This document shows positions 8,706 through 19,837 of a DNA stretch of 64,000 bases, piece by piece. The notes under the pieces were generated by a model. The model did no database searches and was not told where the DNA came from. It worked only from the letters and a program-made list of their open reading frames with translations. Within the stretch, counting starts at the first letter, position 1; each line of letters opens with the position of its first letter. Source of the stretch: JAAXHH01 sp965248395 (lineage in GTDB: Bacteria > JAAXHH01). Position numbers and translations under genes: made by a program. The stretch is taken from the NCBI GenBank assembly GCA_965248395.1, contig OZ252103.1, forward strand, positions 2,232,001 to 2,296,000, given 5' to 3'.

Positions 8706-10643
8706 TCACTCGATGTAGAACTGCTCGGGGAAACTCGTCGCCGGTCCCGCGATAGCCCAGGGTCCGAGAATGCCCTCGTCTGGTACGTTGTGGAAGTTGT
8801 TCTTCACGATGACGGGATATGGACTGCGGCCCACCGTACCCAGGTGAAAAGGACCGTGTTCGATATGGATCCGCACGGCGTCCTGAACCAGCCGGTGCCT
8901 TGCGTCCGTGTCCTTCTCATGCTTGATTTGGTCGTATATATCGAGCAGGTCGACCATGACGCCCGTTGGCGCCTCGCCTTTTTCTCCGGCCGTTTCGTAC
9001 CATTTTCCCACCTTTGGGTGCCAATACTTACCGGAGGTCGGAAACACCCAGTCGGGATAGGTGAACAGGTCCATTTCCGCTTCGCCGTGGAGATGCACCG
9101 TGAACTCACCAAGGTCGCGTCGTAGCTTGAGTTCGGCGCCCGGCGGCGTGTAGATGATTACGTCCAGGCCCAGGTCCCGCCAACCCTCGGCCACGATCAG
9201 GCCGACGTCGTTTTCGTGGGCGATGTGCGCCGCCGTGGGCACGTCCATGACGATGGTGAGCCGCTTGCCGTCGGGACGCAGCCGGTATCCTTCGGCATCG
9301 CGGCGGGTGAGTCCTACTTCATCAAGCAGCCGGTTCGCCTTTTCCATGTCGAACTCGGCGTCGGCTGCCTTCCACTGGTCGAACAGCTTTTTACCTTCCT
9401 CGTCCAGGAAATGCCAGGCTTCCTCGCTCACGGTGGCGCCCTGGGGCTTGAGCAGACCCTTGTAGGCGACGGCATTGGACTTCTCGCGGTCGATGGCCGC
9501 GGCGAGGGCCTTTCGAAACCGCTGGTCCCGGATCAGGCCTCGGAGGACCGGATCGTTGTCGGACCAGTTCAGGTTGATTGCGGGTTCGGCCCCCGAGGCG
9601 CTTTTCCACATCTTTACCCGGTATCCGCCCCGTTGCCGTCCTTCCATGAAGAGGGAAAAATCACGGAGTTCGAGATCGCGGAACTGGCAGTCCACCTCGC
9701 CGGCCAGCACCCGCAGGACGCGGATCTGCGATTCGGGCACCAGGGTGGTGACCACCTGGTCGATGTAGGGCAACTGCCGTCCGTGGTCGTCGACCACGTA
9801 GTAATAGGGGTTGCGTTCCAGGACTACCCGGAAGCCGCCCTTTTCGATCCGGGTGATCGTCCAGGGCCAGAGGGAGGGCCGTTCCGTGTTGCGGTGGGGC
9901 AGGTTGAGTTTCTCGAAGACTACGAAATCGTCCACGTCGGCACTGTGGTCGGGATGAAACCGCTGCATGTAGTGTTCCGGCACGTTGTACTCTTCACTCC
10001 ACCAGAAGCCGGTCGCCAGCCACAGGGGCACCAGCCAGTTGGGTCCCGCGAAGCGCATGACGATGGTATAGTCGTCCGGCGTCTCGACCACCATGGGCTT
10101 GCCGTCCACGAGGCACCAGACCGGCGGAACGTACCGTTGCCGCTCGTCGAGGCACAGTTCGTACCAGAAACGAAAGGACGCCGAAGTATAGGGCTGGCCG
10201 TCGGACCACCGCACGCCCTCCCGCAGCTTGAGCGTCAGGACCGTGCCGTCTTCGTTGAAGGCCCAGGATTCGGCCAGGCCGGGCTCGAGGCCCGTGGTGG
10301 CGCGGTTCCACCGGATCAGCGGGACATATCCGCCGATCATCTTCCAGGGGCCGAGGGTGGTGTCGTTGTGGAAATGCCGCCAGGTCCCGCCGTAGACACC
10401 AGGGCCTTCGTATCCCGGGTAGTCGTGTTTCGCCACCAGCGGGTTCGTGGGGATCCGTTCGTGCAGGGCCGGCAGGGATCCGGCTTCTACCCGGGCGGCC
10501 AGAACCGGCGCCTCCATTAGGGAGAGGTCCGCGTCGTTGTTAGAAGGTGAAATCGCGGTTTGTTCGCTGCCCGTGCAGGCTATCATCCCCAGTAGGGCGG
10601 CGAGGGGGAAGTGTATGGGGATGCTGAGTGTGTGTCGGCTCAT
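8706..10643 (-). CDS. ABC transporter substrate-binding lipoprotein, family 5
   Basis: A 645-residue solute-binding protein of the SBP_bac_5 (OppA/DppA) family, larger than most members. The N-terminus has a hydrophobic segment ending L-G-M-I-A-C23, an acceptable lipobox. The family block AESWAFNEDGTVLTLKLREGVRWSDG lies near residues 120-150, and FRKALAAAIDRE marks the middle of the fold. Anchored at the membrane, it would hand its ligand to the two permeases encoded just downstream. The flanking enzymes (SDR, PhyH, sugar-acid dehydratase-like) hint at a polyol, acid-sugar or modified-peptide ligand, but nothing in the sequence fixes it. Confidence 0.92.
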   Translation of the reverse strand: MSRHTLSIPIHFPLAALLGMIACTGSEQTAISPSNNDADLSLMEAPVLAARVEAGSLPALHERIPTNPLVAKHDYPGYEGPGVYGGTWRHFHNDTTLGPWKMIGGYVPLIRWNRATTGLEPGLAESWAFNEDGTVLTLKLREGVRWSDGQPYTSASFRFWYELCLDERQRYVPPVWCLVDGKPMVVETPDDYTIVMRFAGPNWLVPLWLATGFWWSEEYNVPEHYMQRFHPDHSADVDDFVVFEKLNLPHRNTERPSLWPWTITRIEKGGFRVVLERNPYYYVVDDHGRQLPYIDQVVTTLVPESQIRVLRVLAGEVDCQFRDLELRDFSLFMEGRQRGGYRVKMWKSASGAEPAINLNWSDNDPVLRGLIRDQRFRKALAAAIDREKSNAVAYKGLLKPQGATVSEEAWHFLDEEGKKLFDQWKAADAEFDMEKANRLLDEVGLTRRDAEGYRLRPDGKRLTIVMDVPTAAHIAHENDVGLIVAEGWRDLGLDVIIYTPPGAELKLRRDLGEFTVHLHGEAEMDLFTYPDWVFPTSGKYWHPKVGKWYETAGEKGEAPTGVMVDLLDIYDQIKHEKDTDARHRLVQDAVRIHIEHGPFHLGTVGRSPYPVIVKNNFHNVPDEGILGPWAIAGPATSFPEQFYIE

Positions 10644-10662
10644 CGGTCTTGATCCTGCCTGG

Positions 10663-11661
10663 TCAAATGCCCTGGAGAGAAAGCGTGTCGCAGTAATGGC
10701 ACGCCGCCTTGACGCCTCCGGGGTAAGTTTTGAGCGGCGGCGCGGTTTCCCGGCACAGGTCCGTCGCGTACCGGCACCGCGGATGAAAATGACAACCCTT
10801 GGGCGGTGACACGGGATCGGGCACGTCGCCCGGAAGGGAGATGCGCGTTCGTTTCTTCTGGATCACTGGATCGGCCACCGGGACGGCTGAGATCAGGGCC
10901 TCCGTATAGGGGTGCAGCGGATTGTTGTAGACCTGCACGGAAGGGCCCGTTTCCACGATCCTGCCGAGGTACATGATCGCCACCCGGTCGCTGATGTGCT
11001 GCAGCACGCTCAAATCGTGCGTGATGAAAACATAGGACAGGCCCAAACGGTCCTTGAGAGACGCGAGCAGGTTCAGGATCTGGGACTGCACGGACACGTC
11101 CAGGGCCGATACGGGTTCGTCCGCGATGATCAGTTCGGGCCGCAGGGACAGGGCCCTGGCAATGCCGATACGTTGGCGCTGCCCCCCGCTGAAGGCATGG
11201 GGATAGCGACGCATGTCACCGGCGTTCAGGCCGACTTCACCCAGCAGGCCGGCCACGCGGTCCTCCAGATCGGACCCTCGGGCCAACCGGTTCACCCGTA
11301 GGGGTTCGCCCACGATATCGCCCACCGTCATCCTCGGATTGAGCGACGAGTTCGGATCCTGGAACACCATCTGCATGCGGTGCCGGTAGGGGCGCATTTC
11401 GTGTCGGTCCAGGGGACTGAGGTTGACCTTCTCCGCTCCGAAGAAAATGTCTCCATCCGTGGGAGGGATCATTTTCAGCACACATCTTCCAAGGGTGGTC
11501 TTGCCGCACCCGCTCTCTCCAGCCAGTCCGACGGTTTCCCCGATGCCGCACTGGAAGTCCACGCCGTCCACGGCCCGGACGTCGCCTTTTTTGCGGCGCC
11601 AGAGCCCCTTGCGTACGGGGAAGTGTTTCTTCAGGTTCCTAACGTCGAGAATAGTTGACAT
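10663..11661 (-). CDS. Oligopeptide ABC transporter ATPase (OppF/DppF-like)
   Basis: A 332-residue ATP-binding subunit. Walker A GESGCGKT is at 48-55, the signature SGGQRQR at 158-164 and Walker B LIIADEP at 177-183. The C-terminal oligopeptide domain has the usual Cys pattern (GCHFHPRCRYATDLC, then ACHYC). N-terminal HFPVRKG is the classic OppF/DppF opening. It follows oppD after one base and precedes the binding protein by 19 bases. This ATPase pair is also the only Opp-type pair in the window and might serve the second importer at 20769-24320, which lacks its own. Confidence 0.95.
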   Translation of the reverse strand: MSTILDVRNLKKHFPVRKGLWRRKKGDVRAVDGVDFQCGIGETVGLAGESGCGKTTLGRCVLKMIPPTDGDIFFGAEKVNLSPLDRHEMRPYRHRMQMVFQDPNSSLNPRMTVGDIVGEPLRVNRLARGSDLEDRVAGLLGEVGLNAGDMRRYPHAFSGGQRQRIGIARALSLRPELIIADEPVSALDVSVQSQILNLLASLKDRLGLSYVFITHDLSVLQHISDRVAIMYLGRIVETGPSVQVYNNPLHPYTEALISAVPVADPVIQKKRTRISLPGDVPDPVSPPKGCHFHPRCRYATDLCRETAPPLKTYPGGVKAACHYCDTLSLQGI

Positions 11662-11662
11662 T

Positions 11663-12667
11663 TCAGGAATCCTGTGCTACGCGGTCCGTGTGCCAGCAAC
11701 GTACCCGGTGTTCAGCCTCGATTTCCTCCACCGGGGGAGGCAGGACGCACTGCTCGGAGGCATAACGGCAACGAGGCGCGAAAGCGCAGCCCTCCGGCAG
11801 ATTGAGCGGTGACGGGACCGTACCCGGAATCGTGGACAGCAGTGATCCCTTCGCGCGATTGAGCCGCGGCGCCGATTCGAGCAGCCCCCGGGTGTAAGGA
11901 TGGGCGGCCTGGTAGAAAATCTGCTCCGGAGACCCCGTCTCGACCACCTGTCCCGCGTACATGATCATGATTTCGTCGGCCATGTCGGCAATGACGCCCA
12001 GGTCATGGGTGATCATCACGATGGCCATGTTCAGATTGTTTTTAAGTTCCTTGAGCAGATCGAGGATCTGTGCCTGGATGGTCACGTCCAGCGCCGTGGT
12101 GGGCTCGTCGGCGATCAACAGTTCGGGCCCGCACGACAGGGCCATGGCAATCATGGCACGCTGCCGCATACCCCCGGAAAGTTCGTGGGGATATTCGTCC
12201 ACCCGCTGCAGCGGACCGGGTATGCCGACTTCGGACAATGCCTGCACCGCGCGGGAGCGGGCGGCCCGCCGATCCATGCCGTGATGGAGGCGCAGGGCTT
12301 CGCCGATCTGGTTTCCCACGGTATATACCGGGTTGAGGGCGGTCATGGGTTCCTGGAAGATCATGGAGATCTTGCGGCCCCGTATCCGGCGCATCGCATC
12401 ACCGGAGGGGTCCAGGGCGTGTATTTCGACCATCGACCCGTCCTCGCCGTCGTGGTACACGATCTCGCCCTCCAGGAAGCCCGGCCTGGGAACCAGTTGC
12501 ATGAGGGAAAGCCCCATCATGCTCTTTCCGCAACCGCTTTCACCCACCACGCCGAGGGTTCTGCCCCGCCTGATCTGAAACGAGACATCGCGTACGGCCC
12601 GGACGGGACCGTCGTCTGTGGGTATTATGGCGGACAGGTGTGAAATATCGAGAAGGAGGTCGTGCAT
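11663..12667 (-). CDS. Oligopeptide ABC transporter ATPase (OppD/DppD-like)
   Basis: A 334-residue ATP-binding subunit and the first gene of the apparent eight-gene operon. Walker A GESGCGKS is at 42-49; SGGMRQR and LLIADEPTTALD follow; the C-terminal oligopeptide domain carries GCAFAPRCRYASEQC. ALNPVYTVGNQIGEAL is typical of the OppD subfamily. About 165 bases separate it from the divergent aminotransferase at 12833, so the operon promoter most likely lies there, though I could not pick a convincing -35/-10 pair. Confidence 0.95.
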   Translation of the reverse strand: MHDLLLDISHLSAIIPTDDGPVRAVRDVSFQIRRGRTLGVVGESGCGKSMMGLSLMQLVPRPGFLEGEIVYHDGEDGSMVEIHALDPSGDAMRRIRGRKISMIFQEPMTALNPVYTVGNQIGEALRLHHGMDRRAARSRAVQALSEVGIPGPLQRVDEYPHELSGGMRQRAMIAMALSCGPELLIADEPTTALDVTIQAQILDLLKELKNNLNMAIVMITHDLGVIADMADEIMIMYAGQVVETGSPEQIFYQAAHPYTRGLLESAPRLNRAKGSLLSTIPGTVPSPLNLPEGCAFAPRCRYASEQCVLPPPVEEIEAEHRVRCWHTDRVAQDS

Positions 12668-12832
12668 ACAGGGTCATTTTAACGCCCGGTTTGCAGGTCT
12701 GTCAAGGTGTTAACGCCACCGCAGGCCCTGGAATATTGAAGAGATGAGGTCGCTGGTTTGTAGGAATGTAGATCGCAATATTCGTTTGATGGCCAATATC
12801 GTTCAATGTGCGGGCAAATCAAGGAGTTGAAT

Positions 12833-14083
12833 ATGCACGAGTCAAACACCCTCCAGAGGGCCTGGTCACGTCGGGGATTCATGAAAGGCGCGCTCGCTGT
12901 CGGAACGGCCGGCGTCGCCCTGTCCATGTCCGACAGGCTGGCGATGGCGCAGCAGTTAATTTCGGGTGGCAAGCACTCGATCGAGGCCATACGGGGCGTC
13001 GGTGTGCAGCCGGGACTCGTTCGTATGAGTTTGAATGAGAACCCGCTGGGTCCTTCGCCGCGAGCCATCGAGGCCATATCGAAGCGGATGTTCGGCGTCA
13101 ACCGTTACGGCATGGAAATGGCCGACCTCATGCAGGCCCTGTCGACTTTTGACGGTGTGGAATTGCCGGAAACGGATAACAGCGTGCGGCGTTCGTTCTT
13201 CCGGCCGCCTCCGGGACCCTACATGGTGACCCCGGGGTCCAGTCTCATCCTGGATCTGCTCTGCCTCGCCTACCTGAGCCGTGAAGGCGGAGAAGTCATC
13301 GAAGCCGAGTACGGGTACGGCTCCGTTTCCCGTTCCGCCGGCGATTACGGGGACATGTTCGGTGTTGACGTCAATATCGTGCGGGCGCCGATGACGCCGG
13401 AATACAAGCACGACCTGGATGGCATGGCATCCAGGGTGACCGACAAAACTTCGCTGGTGGTGATCACCAACCCGAACAATCCCACGGGTACGCTGCTTCA
13501 ACCCGGTGAGATAGAAGCCTTTATCAACAAAATCCCCGCGTCTGCAATCGTGGTTATCGACGAGGCCTACCTGCATTTTGCGGAACAGGATCCGCTGCCC
13601 TCGGCTATTCCGCTGGCGGTCAAGTACGACAACGTGGCCGTGGTAAGGACCTTTTCCAAGGCCTACGCGCTTGCTTCGCTGCGCCTTGGGTACTGCGTCG
13701 CCTCGCAGAAGATCCAGGACGAGATGGGGAAGTACTATCAGGAAGGACCGAACGCCCTGGCCAGCGTGGCCGGCGCAGCCTCGGTGCGCGACCTCGAGCA
13801 TCTTCAGAAGTCACGCGAAGCCGTTTGGGATTTCAAGAAGCGTTGTTACGCCGCTTTCGAAGAGATGGGAATCGAATACCTCCCTTCCCAGGGTACCTTC
13901 GTGATGGCCGATCTGAAACGTTCAGCCATGCAGGTGGTCCGGGAGATGCGCTCCCGCAACGTCTGGATCAGTTCCAGGCGTCAACGTGTCTTCCGCAACT
14001 GGATCAGGGTCTCCGCGGGTACGGAAGCGGAAACCGAGGTCTTCCTCCAGACCCTCAAGGACGTGATGGCCCGGTCCATCTAA
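12833..14083 (+). CDS. HisC-like aminotransferase with Tat signal peptide
   Basis: A 416-residue class I/II PLP aminotransferase of the histidinol-phosphate aminotransferase type. The start at 12833 has AAGGAG 6 bases upstream and puts the Tat motif S-R-R-G-F-M-K at residues 12-18, followed by a hydrophobic stretch and A-M-A-Q, a likely cleavage site. Conserved sites: NPNNPTG at 213-219, D243 (VVIDEAY), Schiff-base K276 (TFSKAYALASLRLGY). Export of a folded PLP enzyme is unusual for HisC itself but known for this 'twin-arginine HisC-like' group. The substrate is probably a periplasmic amino compound rather than histidinol phosphate. It is a single gene ending at the strong terminator at 14121. 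Confidence 0.85.
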   Translation: MHESNTLQRAWSRRGFMKGALAVGTAGVALSMSDRLAMAQQLISGGKHSIEAIRGVGVQPGLVRMSLNENPLGPSPRAIEAISKRMFGVNRYGMEMADLMQALSTFDGVELPETDNSVRRSFFRPPPGPYMVTPGSSLILDLLCLAYLSREGGEVIEAEYGYGSVSRSAGDYGDMFGVDVNIVRAPMTPEYKHDLDGMASRVTDKTSLVVITNPNNPTGTLLQPGEIEAFINKIPASAIVVIDEAYLHFAEQDPLPSAIPLAVKYDNVAVVRTFSKAYALASLRLGYCVASQKIQDEMGKYYQEGPNALASVAGAASVRDLEHLQKSREAVWDFKKRCYAAFEEMGIEYLPSQGTFVMADLKRSAMQVVREMRSRNVWISSRRQRVFRNWIRVSAGTEAETEVFLQTLKDVMARSI

Positions 14084-14116
14084 CGTGCCAGCCTGGTCCA
14101 TCTGACGGTCTGATTT

Positions 14117-14162
14117 AAAAAAAAGGGGCGGGGGATTCGATTTCCCCGCCCTTTTGGTTTTT
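14117..14162. terminator. Intrinsic terminator shared by convergent genes
   Basis: A GC-rich stem (GGGCGGGG pairing with CCCCGCCC, loop around GATTCGATTT) is extended by A-T pairs. A run of A precedes it on the plus strand and a run of T follows, so it can terminate both the aminotransferase transcript (plus) and the ftsH transcript (minus), whose stops lie at 14083 and 14196. It is the clearest terminator in the window. Confidence 0.85.
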
Positions 14163-14195
14163 GTATGCGAACTTTCTTCCTCTAACGTCCTGCCC

Positions 14196-16352
<2,157 letters not shown>

Positions 16353-16391
16353 TCGTTTAGAAGACCTCGGTTCGTTCGGCGTGTTGGAGTT

Positions 16392-17015
16392 TTAGAATCC
16401 TGTGCAAATCGGTGCGGCGACGACCAGGTGCCTGAGGTCCAGGCTTCCCCCGGCCGGGTACTGGGACCAGTTTCTGAACATGCTCCGCAACTTGCTTCGT
16501 GCGTCCGACAGCCTGCGTTTTACGGTTCCAACGGGGACGTTCATCCTCGTGCTGACCTCGTAACAGGAATAACCTGTGAAATAGTACATGTCCACGGTTC
16601 GCCTGAGCGCCTGTGAAAGCGAGTCAACCGCTCTCTGCACCCTGCGGTTTTTCGCCCGCTTCAGGTGCTCGTCTCCCGGCCAGGCGAGTTCCTCAGGCCG
16701 GGCCTCTGACCACTCTTCTCCCTGGTTTTTCCGGTCATCCACATGGGCGAGGCACCGGTTGTGTGCGATAACGCGCAGCCACTGCGGAAACCGGTTGCGG
16801 TCGCGCAGGGACGACAGTCGCTGATAGGCGGAAAGCCAGATATCCTGCAGGATATCCTGCTCATCCTGTCGGTTTCTGACCATGGACCCGACGATTCGTT
16901 TGATTTCGCGATCGTACCGATTGACCAGCAATTCGAATTCGTCGGGACAGCCGTTCAGTACGTTTTCGATGATGATCCCGTCCGCCGTGTGCGCCATGTC
17001 GAGTGTCCCAGGCAT
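16392..17015 (-). CDS. ECF-type RNA polymerase sigma factor
   Basis: A 207-residue sigma-70 family protein. Region 2 is visible from about 25 to 95 (FELLVNRYDREIKRIV, QDEQDILQDIWLSAYQRL, FPQWLRVIAHNRC) and region 4 from about 130 to 180 (LSQALRRTVDMYYFTGYSCYEVSTRMNVPVGTVKRRLSDARSKL, read in parts). No region 1.1 or 3, so it is an ECF group member. No anti-sigma factor gene is adjacent: ftsH lies 40 bases downstream in the same direction and may be co-transcribed. An internal ATG at 16997 is an alternative start. Its regulon cannot be read from the sequence. Confidence 0.9.
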   Translation of the reverse strand: MPGTLDMAHTADGIIIENVLNGCPDEFELLVNRYDREIKRIVGSMVRNRQDEQDILQDIWLSAYQRLSSLRDRNRFPQWLRVIAHNRCLAHVDDRKNQGEEWSEARPEELAWPGDEHLKRAKNRRVQRAVDSLSQALRRTVDMYYFTGYSCYEVSTRMNVPVGTVKRRLSDARSKLRSMFRNWSQYPAGGSLDLRHLVVAAPICTGF

Positions 17016-17145
17016 CGCGTTCTATCCCATTTTTAGCTGGAAAACCAACCTGTCTACTATATTAAGAGGCCTCGGAACGGAAAATAGTTCGGTTTTTTTC
17101 CACCGATTGGACCCGGCGACAATATAGCCGAAATACCCGGCCTCG

Positions 17146-18489
17146 TCAAGCAGCTCCGGCGGTCCGCTCGTTGACGGTTATCACGCGTATTTCCCGGGTC
17201 AAACCGATCAGTCCCACGAGATTGGGAAACATCATGCAGGCAACCATGATATCGCCCAGGTCCCAGATCACCCGCGCTTCGTAAACCGCCCCGAAAAAGG
17301 CGGCCGCACACCAGGCAATCCGGATACCCCAGACCACGCCCCTGGAATCCGTAACGAATCTCAGGCCCTGCTCGGCATAATAAGACCAGGTGGTCATCGT
17401 CGTGAATCCGAACATTAAGGCGCAGAGCGCGACGATGGCTCCGCCGAAAGGGATCTCCGTATTGAGCGCGGAAGCCACGAGCGCGGAACTGATTTCGCCG
17501 TTATTCCACACGCCGGAGATGACTACGGTTACCGCGGTCATGGAGCACACGATGATCGTGTCGATGAAAACCCCGATCATCGAGATGTACCCCTGCCGTA
17601 CCGGGTTGCTCGTCTGTGCGGCACTGTGGGCAATCCCCGCGCTGCCGAGGCCGGCTTCGCTGGAGATGACGCCCCTGCGAATGCCGTACTGTATCGTCCG
17701 GGCGATGGTGGCGCCGGCGAATCCCCCAATTGCCGCTACAGGGGTGAACGCGCTCTCCACGATCAGCCATAGAGCCGCCGGCAGCGCGCCGAGGTGCATG
17801 ATCACGACATAACCCACGCTGGCTGCATAGACGAGCACCATCGTGGGCACGAGCCTTTCGGCGACGAGGCCGATACGTTTGATCCCGCCGATCACGACCA
17901 CGGCCAGGATGGCGGCCAGCAAGACGCCGGTGATCCACGTGGCCACGTGGAACTGGGTGTTCAGCACCAGGGCGATGGAATTCGCCTGGCCGATGTTCCC
18001 GCCGCCCAGGCCGCCCAGCGTGGCGCAGATGGCGAAAACCGCGCCGACGGTGGGAAGGTTCAGACCTTCCTTCAGATAGGACATGGGACCGCCGAGCATG
18101 AGTCCATCCCGGGTCTTTCCCCGATATTTCAGGGCGAGCACGGTTTCAGCATATTTCGTCGCCATGCCCAGGGGAGCCATGACCGCCATCCAGAATGCCG
18201 CGCCCGGACCCCCGACCGCGATGGCTGTCGCCACCCCCGCGATGTTCCCGTTGCCGATGGTGGCCGCCATGGCGGTGGTAAGCGCCTGGAAGGGCGATAT
18301 GTCGCCGGCATCCCGCTCGCCCTTGTCCCGCCGAAGCGCACCCCGCATCACGAGTCGGATGGCCGTGCTGAACTTTCGAAACTGGACCCCGCGGCTGGCC
18401 ACGGTGAGCATGAAACCCAGGACGGCGAGTACGCCGATCGTCCAGGGTCCCCACATGAAATCGGATATCACGCGCAGGACTTCATCCAT
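17146..18489 (-). CDS. Sodium:alanine symporter family protein (AGCS)
   Basis: A 447-residue inner-membrane symporter with about ten hydrophobic segments. The AGCS signature region GNGNIAGVATAIAVGGPGAAFWM is present near residues 78-100, as are FRKFSTAIRLV before it and the conserved GLGSAGIAHSAA about residue 280. The family imports alanine or glycine with Na+ or H+. AGAGGT precedes the ATG. About 205 bases separate it from the divergent Gfo/Idh gene, a space that must contain promoters for both directions. Confidence 0.93.
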   Translation of the reverse strand: MDEVLRVISDFMWGPWTIGVLAVLGFMLTVASRGVQFRKFSTAIRLVMRGALRRDKGERDAGDISPFQALTTAMAATIGNGNIAGVATAIAVGGPGAAFWMAVMAPLGMATKYAETVLALKYRGKTRDGLMLGGPMSYLKEGLNLPTVGAVFAICATLGGLGGGNIGQANSIALVLNTQFHVATWITGVLLAAILAVVVIGGIKRIGLVAERLVPTMVLVYAASVGYVVIMHLGALPAALWLIVESAFTPVAAIGGFAGATIARTIQYGIRRGVISSEAGLGSAGIAHSAAQTSNPVRQGYISMIGVFIDTIIVCSMTAVTVVISGVWNNGEISSALVASALNTEIPFGGAIVALCALMFGFTTMTTWSYYAEQGLRFVTDSRGVVWGIRIAWCAAAFFGAVYEARVIWDLGDIMVACMMFPNLVGLIGLTREIRVITVNERTAGAA

Positions 18490-18694
18490 GGCGTACCTCT
18501 TTCGCTGGCGGCGAATTGTAGATGTAGAGGAAACTGAGAAATTCTGGAGTCAGGTTTAATCTACGGCACTCCACGGGCGAAACAAGGCGAAAGTATTCAG
18601 AACGTCCGTCTTTGAGCCCCTGTTTTTGTTGTCACCCGGTCAGGGGGCTTTTATCTTTGATGTTCGCACTGATCACGGTTCAGACGGAGTATCC

Positions 18695-19837
18695 ATGGCC
18701 GATAGCACCTACGGCGTGCTGCTGGTCAGTTTCAGCAAACACAGCCACCAGAGCAGTTTCGTTCCCGCCTTCGTGGAACATCCCCGCATCCGGATCGTCG
18801 GGGTCGCGGACGACCAGGATATCGACCCGTATCTCAAGCCATTGAACGTATCCTGGGCTGAGCGGTTGGGCGTGCCCTATCACGAGGGCATCGACGCGGC
18901 CGTGCGCCGAGTCGACGTCGATATCGTAAGTATAGGCCACGAAATCGAGCGCCGGGCTGAAATCGCCACGCTGGCGGCAGGCGCCGGGAAGCATCTCTGG
19001 ATCGACAAGTTCATCGGCGCCAATAGGTCGGAATGTCAGGCCGTGGTCGACTCCGTAGACCGGTCAGGCGTCACAACCATCCTTCCCAGTTACATTTACA
19101 ATGATTTTGTCAACCAAAGCAGAAGAATGATTGAAACGGGATATCTGGGTGAATTGACGGCGATGCATGTCGACATCCTGTTCGGAAAGGGGATTCCCCG
19201 TCCCGTTTCGAGTGATCAACGAAAACCAGGTTTTCTACCGCCGGGACGCTGGAAGTTTCCCGATATCAAGCGGGAGATACTGACCGTGGGCGCCTACGCC
19301 GTGGCCCTGGTGCAGCAGTGTTTCGATCCCATTGTCGAAGTATTCGGCCAGGGCGGCGCTTACTTCTTCCCGGAACACGCCGCCCATGGCGCGGACGACT
19401 TCGGTACGCTGTCCCTCGTGGACAGGTCCGGTCGGGTGGCCACGATATCCGCCGGACGGAACGGAATCGCGTCACACGGCGCGGGCGGACCGAACCAGGC
19501 CTTTCTCTTCGGCACGAGGGGTACGGGACGGGTGGACGGAAAACGTCCCGGTATCGATACCCACTTGAGAAACCGGATCGTGGATGGCGATTTCAGCGTC
19601 GCCGATGACGATCCCATGCAGTGGCACAGCGGTCCTCCCACCCTCTTGACCTCCACGGGACCGGACTTCACCCGAGCGGCCCTGGAAGACCTGGTCCGTG
19701 CGCTGGACACCGGCGGCAGTACGCGTTACACCGTTCGGGACGCGCGGGACCACATGGAGGTGCTGCTGGCGGGTTACGACTCGATCGTGCAGGACCGGCC
19801 CATGCGTCTTACCCTGCACGGCAAGGAGGCTCTGTGA
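18695..19837 (+). CDS. Gfo/Idh/MocA family oxidoreductase
   Basis: A 380-residue protein with the two-domain Gfo/Idh/MocA layout: N-terminal Rossmann-like part (VGVADDQD, IVSIGHEIERRAEIATLAAGAGKHLWIDKF) and C-terminal substrate domain from about 130. The usual GxGxxG opening is replaced by LLVSFSKHSHQSS, so dinucleotide binding is atypical. The D-K-F motif keeps the Lys of the family's E-K-P. I chose the ATG at 18695, preceded by ACGGAG, rather than an upstream alternative that adds residues outside the fold. The GTG of the next gene overlaps its TGA. It heads the operon feeding the second Dpp-type importer. Confidence 0.8.
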   Translation: MADSTYGVLLVSFSKHSHQSSFVPAFVEHPRIRIVGVADDQDIDPYLKPLNVSWAERLGVPYHEGIDAAVRRVDVDIVSIGHEIERRAEIATLAAGAGKHLWIDKFIGANRSECQAVVDSVDRSGVTTILPSYIYNDFVNQSRRMIETGYLGELTAMHVDILFGKGIPRPVSSDQRKPGFLPPGRWKFPDIKREILTVGAYAVALVQQCFDPIVEVFGQGGAYFFPEHAAHGADDFGTLSLVDRSGRVATISAGRNGIASHGAGGPNQAFLFGTRGTGRVDGKRPGIDTHLRNRIVDGDFSVADDDPMQWHSGPPTLLTSTGPDFTRAALEDLVRALDTGGSTRYTVRDARDHMEVLLAGYDSIVQDRPMRLTLHGKEAL

